This document shows positions 58,701 to 64,000 of a DNA stretch of 64,000 nucleotides, one piece after another. The position numbers were made by a program, and so were the translations under genes. The stretch comes from Clostridia bacterium (GTDB taxonomy: Bacteria; Bacillota; Clostridia; UMGS1883). A model generated the notes under the pieces. That model was given only the letters and a program-made list of their open reading frames with translations. It was not told the origin of the DNA and made no database searches. Position 1 is the first letter of the stretch; the number at the start of each line of letters is the position of its first letter. The stretch spans positions 1 to 64,000 of the forward strand of contig JAFUOO010000022.1 of NCBI GenBank assembly GCA_017472685.1, given 5' to 3'.

Positions 58701-58960
58701 AGAAAATTGGTGATATGTCATTTTACAACTGGCAAAACCTTGAAAAGATAACGATTCCCGATACTGTTGAAGAAATTGGTGAAGAGGCATTTTATAACTG
58801 TGACAGATTAATAAGCATCAGTATTCCCAATGTGAAAACAATAGGCAAAGAAGCCTTTAAAGGCTGTGACAGGCTTGAAAAAGTAACCATTGGGTTAAAC
58901 GCAGAGGTTGCTGAAGACGCATTTGTTGAATGTCCCATGCTTGTCAGTCCTATAGCATAA
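55760..58960 (+). CDS. Secreted BspA-type LRR_5 protein, 1066 residues
   Basis: Extracellular protein with a signal peptide (1-22, ending LAEE). A short N-terminal domain (about 25-155) is followed by a PEET linker (EEPVEETTEEPTEDVTG) and then some 30 LRR_5 repeats of about 23 residues to the C-terminus, with the recurrent pattern IG-x-x-AFxxCxxLxxIxLPxxV. It has no PF07833 domain, LPXTG or SLH, unlike its upstream neighbour. The shared signal peptide and repeat type suggest duplication and divergence of the pair. A role in adhesion or ligand capture is inferred from the family. AAAGGAGTG precedes the start. Confidence 0.85.
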   Translation: MKKVISLSLAIVMLFAFVPILAEEQVNVTDCTTEGGLNFQERTEAYMEAMEYYDRMGAYGLNHKTETDYGTLVEYSVSSVTHLTVNHINYIRYDGEQISVSQYAPNRDEENKMKYEKLEISQDGKWATITYPELKNTGTFVITVDLVNCTAKRDIIPYEEPVEETTEEPTEDVTGVTAGGLCEGYFWVDEDIRPEAAVAWEYKNGTLTISGTGDMHDFYFTWGGRVQHTTTIGKPWKEYYDKIKKVVIEEGVNSVSRYAFIDCTNLEELVIGDNVTIGTEAFKNLRNIEKITLGENCTLGERAFINCTALMEVTLTEGTELDYGVFADCYALSEINFDGSGISVHNSSFKGTPFYDKTDMVYVNNELLWMKDALELESYTIPEGTVRIGGFLFQHGKIKEISLPESMVEIGESAFQSSKLTSISLDEGLKKIDAGAFSSSQLTSVSLPKSLEYVGKKAFRYTNITEVTIRKTLTVEDGDKYDGGAFSDCDNLKYVTIEDGTEKIADGMFADCPMIESIILPDSVKVIGNRAFAGCYKLSGSPIGKGVEKIGNYAFESCNNILIADISHVENVGEGVFEYCKKLYKVILNKNMTKIPHNFFNGCIKLREVILPENITSIENYAFKDTESLTGEFKIPETVAAVGEWAFQGSGYSSITVPEGVTEIGIGVFKNMKNLTKLSLPEGIAKIPPKAFEGCNSLTDITIPSTVTEIGYEAFNSCESLLAIILPEGISQIGHSAFAGCSKLESITLPKNITYIPEGLFENCVSLKNVEVASENITSIGQAAFYGCSSLTEINLPDTVLEVGASIFTNSGVLNNPIYWDGCVMYISNCVVATSGASECVKIRNGTRAIARSAFAERDIYEIHIPGSVKTISSYAFEHSKTKKFVLEEGIETIEGNAFYFADVEQINFPDSLLFIGSSAFSGCDNLKEVVIPCKVHIKGDAFDMELEKVTFKEGREELDMPNAFGYLVNVKEVVLPDGLKKIGDMSFYNWQNLEKITIPDTVEEIGEEAFYNCDRLISISIPNVKTIGKEAFKGCDRLEKVTIGLNAEVAEDAFVECPMLVSPIA

Positions 58961-58969
58961 CAATTAAAC

Positions 58970-59000
58970 AAAAAAAGTGCACATTCTTGCACTTTTTTTG
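58970..59000 (+). terminator. Rho-independent terminator
   Basis: AAAAAAAGTGCA pairs with TGCACTTTTTTT across a six-base loop, after the LRR protein gene. Confidence 0.88.
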
Positions 59001-59071
59001 TTGCTTTTAGCACAAAAAAATGTTAAAATTATATGTAACTAATAAATTTCCAAAAAAGAGGAGGAAAATTA

Positions 59072-62000
59072 ATGAAAATAAGTAAACTCGTGTCTCTCGT
59101 AGTTGTAATTGCTATGGTGCTTTCAATGGTTCCTGCAGTAGTTTCAGCTGAGGATGCCCTTACAGTGGCATTTGACACAAAGTCTCTCACCATTACAGGT
59201 GAAAAAGAGCTTGCAGGCACAGGCTGGCTTGCAACGGAACAAAATGCCCGCGTCCGCTGGAATCAGAACTGGACGGCAGACGGCAAATGGGCTTCCGGAA
59301 CAAACGGCACCTACGGACTTATGTTCTTTGCATCACAGGCACGTGACACTGCCGACGGAAATGTTCAGGCAAATCTTGCCGACTCCGCTAAATCCTTAAA
59401 GAGCGAAAAAGTTGTAATTTCCTTTAACTTCGCTTGTCAGGAAAAGGAAAATCTTTATCAGAGATGGAACTTTAAAGATAACGACAACAATGTTTTTGCA
59501 ACATTCTACTTTGACAAAAACGCCAAGGTAAGTGTTGGCTTAAACGAAAAGGTTGTTGTAGAAGGACAGGACAAAGCCTACGAAATCCGCGGTCAGGAAG
59601 TTGTTATAACAGCCGAAAAGAATAAGGGCGGAAAGTATACTGTTACATATACTCTTAACGGTAAAAGCATAGCCTCCGAAGAGGTTGACAGTGTAAACGG
59701 CTTTAAGGGAATTGAAGCTAAAATCCCCAGATATAACGACCAGTGGGGTGCAGCTGCACTTTTAAACCTTAAGGTGAGCTACCTTAAGAACAGCACTGTT
59801 TCTGACGAGGAAATCCAGGAATATACGCTTGTTAACACACCTCCGACTATGAATGCACAGGGTGGTAGCGAAGCATATCTTATAGATATATTTGAGCCCA
59901 TAACAATTTCACACCCCGCAGGAAATGAATTCATTTACTATACTCTTGACGGTACAGACCCCACACTGGAAAGCAACAAGTACGAAGGTCCTTTCTATGT
60001 TGGCGATGTAGGTCATGTTAAGGCAAGAGCAATTTCAAAGAACGGAACAAAGGGCGAAATGGTTGAAGCGTGGGTTTACAACCGTCCCTGGGCAGGTACA
60101 GCAGCTGAATTCCGTATTGACGGCGAAAACACAGTTAACAACGTAAAGGTTGCTTGGCCCTTATATCCCAACGCAACAAAGTACGAGGTTTACCGTGACG
60201 GCAAGCTCGTTGGCACAACAATCGGCGACGCTGTTGACGAATACAACCTCCCCGTAAACGTAAATGTAAATTACACAATCAAGGCATATAAGGGTGACGT
60301 ACAGATTGCAGAAGGTACAACAAATACAGTTACAACCTTTGCAATCGATGTTACAGAAACTACAGGCTACGACGATAATAGAAGACGCGGTTGGGTGCCC
60401 ACCGATGAAAACGGTGACGATGCTTTGGCAGAGCCCCAGCCTTCCGGTTATGAAATCAACGGCAAGTACTACAAGGTTAAGAACGAAGGCGTTTCCCGTG
60501 AACTCTTTGAATCCCTTGGTCTTGACCCCACAATCTGGGACAACAAATGTACTTGCGTAGCTTTCTATTATCAGGAAAGTGAAGACGGCTTCAACTGGCC
60601 TACTGAATGGACACCCATTTATCCTGTATTTATCGACCTTCGTTTCGAGGGTAAGCAGACAGGTATGCACTACGATGGCGAATCCATTATCTGGTCTGCT
60701 CACGCAGAAGGTACAAACGGCTACGATGTTGCTAAATTGTTCTTTGCATCCTTCCAGCCCGGCAAGGGTACAGAAGAGGTTGAGCCCTATGCTTACATAG
60801 TTTCCGGTAACGTTATAAAGAAGCAGGACGATCCCTGGGAACAGTACGAAAACTACGGTGATGAAGTAGGCAGCAACCAGCTCTCCTCCTTCTATATTGG
60901 TCGTCCCTTCGGTTACGACTCTCGTGACATGGTTAAGTTTACAGAAGGCGACACAATGTACACCTTCTCGTCCACAAACATGAACCAGGATAAGCTTGTT
61001 ATCAAGCTTGACGAAAACTGGACAAAGCCCGTTGAAGTAACAAACGTTATCCTCAAGGGTCAGAGAAGAGAAGCTCCCAGTGTATTTAAAATGGGAGACA
61101 GATACTACATCTACACTTCTATAGCAAACGGTTGGTTTGCATCTCAGGCTAAATATTCATCTGCAACAAGTATCGATGGTATATGGTCACCCGGCAGACC
61201 CATTGCAAATGCAGGCACCTTCGGCTCTCAGGCAAACGGTGTATGGGGCTACGGCAGTGAAGCAGGCCGTTGGGTACAGCGTGGTCACGGCTACAACTGG
61301 GGCCAGAGTGGTGGCTGGAGAAAGAGTAACTATCAGATATTCTTCCACATGGCAGTTAATGATGGTATAGCTACAGGTAACTGGTGCTACAAGATGGAAT
61401 ACCATCCCTATTGGGGTGCTATCGCAGTTCAGTCAGGTGAAACAGTTTCTCTTGGCAAGAAGGCTTATATCGACGGTAAGGTATGTCCTCAGTTGACAGA
61501 CAACGTTCAGCTTGAAAGAACAGGCGTTACAGAGGTAGGTCATCTTCCTTACCAGATTATTGTTGATTTGGAAGTTCCCACAGTAGTAAGCGAAGTTAAC
61601 CTCACAAACGATATCTACAACGGCTCCAACTGTGCAAGCTACTTTAAGGTATACGGCAGTAACGATGAGAATAACTGGGAATTCTTGGCTGATGCAACAA
61701 GCAAGGACGACGATGACCCCGCATTCCGTTCCTGCTGGGTAGACACAGACAAGGCATTCCGTTACATTAAGGTTGATGTTCTGGAAGTTAACAACATCCA
61801 GGGCGGTAACCAGTCTGCTCTTTGGGGCGGTAAGCCTCTCGAGGTTGCTATCTACGGTAAGCCCGAAGGCTGGGTAGCTGAAAACTATGACCTTAATGCT
61901 CAGGAAGAAATCTTGGTTGGTTACGGTCAGAACAATATCGACTTCACACCCTATGGTCAGAAGCCCGTTATCGTAAACGACAGAACTCTCGTTCCTCTCC

Positions 62001-62263
62001 GTGCAATCTTCGAAGCTATGGGCGCAGAAGTAGATTGGAACGACGACACAAAGACAGTTACAGCTACAAGAGGCGACGTTGCAATTTCTCTTGCAATCGG
62101 CTCCGACCAGCTTATTGTTAACGGCGAAGCTGTTACAATCGATGTTCCTGCTCAGATTATTAATGACAGAACAATGATTCCTGTTCGTGCTGTTGCAGAA
62201 AGCTTCGGCTGCGAAGTTAACTGGAACCAGAAGGCGAAGAGAGTAGCTATTACCGAGGAATAA
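59072..62263 (+). CDS. Secreted GH43-like protein with FN3, discoidin-like and PF07833 domains
   Basis: Extracellular protein of 1063 residues with a signal peptide (1-26). The order is: a beta-sandwich binding-like domain (about 30-240); a chitobiase-type FN3 motif (YYTLDGTDPTLES, about 290-335); an FN3 domain (about 345-425); a five-bladed propeller-like region (about 520-800; IIWSAHAEG, REAPSVFKMGDRYYIYTSI, DGIWSPGRP) resembling GH43; an F5/8 type C-like domain (about 815-940; VVSEVNLTNDIY, YIKVDV); and two PF07833 repeats (NDRTLVPLRAIFEAMGAEVDW, NDRTMIPVRAVAESFGCEVNW). Catalytic residues cannot be placed with certainty. Codon choice matches the most highly expressed genes in the window, so it may be an abundant surface protein. 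Confidence 0.78.
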   Translation: MKISKLVSLVVVIAMVLSMVPAVVSAEDALTVAFDTKSLTITGEKELAGTGWLATEQNARVRWNQNWTADGKWASGTNGTYGLMFFASQARDTADGNVQANLADSAKSLKSEKVVISFNFACQEKENLYQRWNFKDNDNNVFATFYFDKNAKVSVGLNEKVVVEGQDKAYEIRGQEVVITAEKNKGGKYTVTYTLNGKSIASEEVDSVNGFKGIEAKIPRYNDQWGAAALLNLKVSYLKNSTVSDEEIQEYTLVNTPPTMNAQGGSEAYLIDIFEPITISHPAGNEFIYYTLDGTDPTLESNKYEGPFYVGDVGHVKARAISKNGTKGEMVEAWVYNRPWAGTAAEFRIDGENTVNNVKVAWPLYPNATKYEVYRDGKLVGTTIGDAVDEYNLPVNVNVNYTIKAYKGDVQIAEGTTNTVTTFAIDVTETTGYDDNRRRGWVPTDENGDDALAEPQPSGYEINGKYYKVKNEGVSRELFESLGLDPTIWDNKCTCVAFYYQESEDGFNWPTEWTPIYPVFIDLRFEGKQTGMHYDGESIIWSAHAEGTNGYDVAKLFFASFQPGKGTEEVEPYAYIVSGNVIKKQDDPWEQYENYGDEVGSNQLSSFYIGRPFGYDSRDMVKFTEGDTMYTFSSTNMNQDKLVIKLDENWTKPVEVTNVILKGQRREAPSVFKMGDRYYIYTSIANGWFASQAKYSSATSIDGIWSPGRPIANAGTFGSQANGVWGYGSEAGRWVQRGHGYNWGQSGGWRKSNYQIFFHMAVNDGIATGNWCYKMEYHPYWGAIAVQSGETVSLGKKAYIDGKVCPQLTDNVQLERTGVTEVGHLPYQIIVDLEVPTVVSEVNLTNDIYNGSNCASYFKVYGSNDENNWEFLADATSKDDDDPAFRSCWVDTDKAFRYIKVDVLEVNNIQGGNQSALWGGKPLEVAIYGKPEGWVAENYDLNAQEEILVGYGQNNIDFTPYGQKPVIVNDRTLVPLRAIFEAMGAEVDWNDDTKTVTATRGDVAISLAIGSDQLIVNGEAVTIDVPAQIINDRTMIPVRAVAESFGCEVNWNQKAKRVAITEE

Positions 62264-62270
62264 ACAAATT

Positions 62271-62299
62271 AACGAGGCGGATGTTCCGCCTCGTTTTTG
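62271..62299 (+). terminator. Rho-independent terminator
   Basis: AACGAGGCGGA pairs with TCCGCCTCGTT, followed by a T run. The next 160 bases up to the aldo/keto reductase show no gene. Confidence 0.88.
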
Positions 62300-62465
62300 T
62301 TTATTCCTCGATAGTGCAGAGTGCAAAGGTAATGAAAACCCTCACACCTGCTCCTACCAAAAACTACGATAAAATTGCCGAATTTAAATGTAGTGATAAC
62401 TAAGGCTTGAAACTCCCTTAAATATGTGATAAACTTAACGTATCTTTGATTAAGGAGTTGTGAAA

Positions 62466-63569
62466 ATGAAAAAATTTGGCTTTGGTTTAATGAGACTTCC
62501 CCTTTTAAACAGGGAGGACCAGACAAGTATTGATATAGCGCACGTTACAAAAATGGCTGATAAATTCCTTGGTAAGGGCTTTACATATTTTGACACAGCC
62601 GCTTGTTACCATAACGGCGCAAGTGAAACAGCTTTTTGTGAGGCAGTAGCCAAGCGCTACCCCAGGGAAGCCTACTCCATCACAGATAAGCTCTCTCTCT
62701 GGATGGTACAGGACGGTAAATTTGAAGAATTCTTCCAAGGTCAGCTTGAAAGGCTCGGCGTTGACTACTTGGACTACTACCTTCTCCACGCCGTTAACAA
62801 AAACGGCTATAAGGAAGCTTTGGAAAAGGGCGCAATCGAATTCATGAAAAAGCTCAAGGCAGAGGGCAGGGTAAAGCACATAGGCTTTTCCTTCCATGAC
62901 AGTGCCGAAGTTCTTGATATGATACTTTCAAACGAGCCCGAAATGGAAATTGTTCAGCTGCAGATAAACTATCTCGACTGGGAGGATGGTGGCGTTCAGT
63001 CCCGCCTTTGCTACGAGGTAGCCGAAAAGCACAACAAGCCCGTTATCGTTATGGAGCCTGTAAAAGGCGGCTCTCTGGCAAACGTGCGCGGCGAAATCCG
63101 CCGTATGTTCAAGGACGCAAACTTGGGCATGAGCATTGCTTCCTGGGCTATCCGTTTTGCGGCAAGCCTTGAGAGGGTTGTTATGGTGCTTTCAGGCATG
63201 AGCAACGAAGAACAGGTTAACGACAACCTTGGTTACATGGAAAATTTCATCCCTCTTACAAAGGCAGAAAACGATATGGTTATGAAGGCTGCTGACATGA
63301 TAAGAGCCGACGTGCTAATTGGTTGTACTGCATGCCGTTACTGTGTGCCCGAATGCCCCATGGGCATTGAAATACCCGAGTATTTTAAGGCATATAACAT
63401 GATTAAAACAGACGGACGCGACAAGGCAATTGAAGAGTTCAGAGCTGTTGCCGAAAAGGGCAGTAAGCCTTCTGACTGCGTAAAGTGCGGTGCATGTGAG
63501 GCTGTTTGTCCCCAGAAAATTAGCATTCGTGACTTCCTTTGCGACATTACAGAAGAGTTGGATAAATAA
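62466..63569 (+). CDS. Aldo/keto reductase with C-terminal 4Fe-4S ferredoxin domain
   Basis: Oxidoreductase of 367 residues. The TIM-barrel part shows the AKR residues in GFGLMRLP, TYFDTAACYHNG (Asp and Tyr), TDKLS (Lys) and YYLLHAV (His). The C-terminal part (about 280-367) has CTACRYCVPECPMGIEIPEY and DCVKCGACEAVCPQKISI, two CxxCxxC-x3-CP clusters for two 4Fe-4S centres. This combination is a common clostridial family that may couple NAD(P)H or ferredoxin to an aldehyde or sugar; the substrate is unknown. I choose the ATG at 62466 behind AAGGAG over the in-frame GTG six bases earlier. The following gene starts directly at its stop. Confidence 0.9.
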   Translation: MKKFGFGLMRLPLLNREDQTSIDIAHVTKMADKFLGKGFTYFDTAACYHNGASETAFCEAVAKRYPREAYSITDKLSLWMVQDGKFEEFFQGQLERLGVDYLDYYLLHAVNKNGYKEALEKGAIEFMKKLKAEGRVKHIGFSFHDSAEVLDMILSNEPEMEIVQLQINYLDWEDGGVQSRLCYEVAEKHNKPVIVMEPVKGGSLANVRGEIRRMFKDANLGMSIASWAIRFAASLERVVMVLSGMSNEEQVNDNLGYMENFIPLTKAENDMVMKAADMIRADVLIGCTACRYCVPECPMGIEIPEYFKAYNMIKTDGRDKAIEEFRAVAEKGSKPSDCVKCGACEAVCPQKISIRDFLCDITEELDK

Positions 63570-64000
63570 ATGACAGTTAAGAAAAATCAAAAGGCGTTCA
63601 CCTTATGCCACTTTAAATTTTTAATAAGGCTTGCCCTTTTGCTGTGTGCAATAGCCATCCACTTTATAACGGGGGATTTGCTCAGTCATAGCAGCTTTGT
63701 GGCAATTGTGTGGATTACATTTGCTTTCGATGCCGTGCTCAAGCTTTTTCCCTTAAGGTACGAATCCATGGGAAGTCAGAAGCAGTTTGGGCGTAATTTT
63801 GCCCCTGCAAAGGCTGCGGCAAAAGTAAAATTGGCAAGTGGCAAAAAACTGATAATTGTTGCAGTTTTGTGGGTTGTGCTCAACGCGGTTATTGCACATT
63901 TGTATTTCAAAAGCATTATTGATGCGGGTGTAATGGTTATCATCAGCCTGTTTTACGCAGTGTGCGACATGATATGCATTCTATTCTATTGTCCCTTTCA
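63570..64000 (+). CDS. Membrane protein, cut by the window edge
   Basis: An open frame runs from the ATG at 63570, immediately after the aldo/keto reductase stop, to the end of the window without a stop (143 residues seen). Hydrophobic segments lie at about 16-33, 41-57, 92-110 and 115-140, separated by a basic loop (KQFGRNFAPAKAAAKVKLASGKK). It is probably a polytopic membrane protein co-transcribed with the reductase. I cannot name a family from the visible part. Confidence 0.75.
   Translation, partial: MTVKKNQKAFTLCHFKFLIRLALLLCAIAIHFITGDLLSHSSFVAIVWITFAFDAVLKLFPLRYESMGSQKQFGRNFAPAKAAAKVKLASGKKLIIVAVLWVVLNAVIAHLYFKSIIDAGVMVIISLFYAVCDMICILFYCPF

Noticed and set aside
61433-62326. A 297-codon minus-strand frame opposite the GH43-like gene
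   Set aside because: Shadow frame in a codon-biased gene, with no ribosome site or motif.

Overview
The window looks like a chromosomal segment of an uncultured, anaerobic, spore-forming member of the Clostridia (Bacillota), probably a gut or rumen fibre degrader. The evidence is a SpoIIP sporulation protein, an IspH-ribosomal-S1 fusion (a Clostridia hallmark), HydF of [FeFe]-hydrogenase maturation, a superoxide reductase, GTP-type PEP carboxykinase, monoderm-type signal peptides, AGGAGG ribosome sites, Rho-independent terminators after most operons, and many large secreted carbohydrate-active or BspA-type proteins. No rRNA, tRNA or CRISPR locus was seen.

Layout. 1-5.6 kb: a giant secreted beta-helix/GLUG protein. 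5.7-12.7 kb: housekeeping genes (pcrA, a methyltransferase, a BaiN-like flavoprotein, cmk, ispH-S1). 12.7-19.6 kb: a carbohydrate locus in which an AraC regulator faces an operon of a DUF5107-TPR protein and a GH2 glycosidase. 19.6-23.7 kb: small regulatory genes, a secreted zincin peptidase, a YdcF-like protein and mscL. 23.8-27.5 kb (minus strand): superoxide reductase, prmC-yqhQ, a PAP2 phosphatase and an XRE regulator. 27.5-28.2 kb: a structured leader RNA in front of an unknown 91-residue protein. 28.2-31.8 kb: pckG, cca and a MITE-like element. 31.8-36.2 kb: L,D-transpeptidase, a polytopic membrane protein, wecB and a small membrane protein. 36.3-48.8 kb: a secreted GH105 protein, truA, a phosphoesterase-like protein, leuA, spoIIP, fba, hydF and sfsA. 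48.9-62.3 kb: a run of large secreted proteins (alginate-lyase-like, two BspA-type LRR proteins, a GH43-like protein) interrupted by a retron. 62.4-64 kb: an iron-sulfur aldo/keto reductase and the start of a membrane protein cut by the window edge.

Most notable are: (1) a retron at 52.8-54.0 kb with its own promoter, a recognisable msr/msd RNA with an 8-bp a1/a2 pair, and a reverse transcriptase carrying the NAXXH and VTG signatures, but no adjacent effector gene; (2) three intergenic arrays of unrelated short palindromes joined by a constant ATATCG-type linker, two of which invert linker orientation at their midpoint; (3) a leader RNA at 27.69-27.84 kb with several mutually exclusive stems ending in an intrinsic terminator; (4) a 277-bp element with 21-bp terminal inverted repeats; and (5) a domain of about 250 residues shared by two otherwise unrelated secreted proteins. 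All assignments come from reading the sequence and remembered family motifs; no database search was run.
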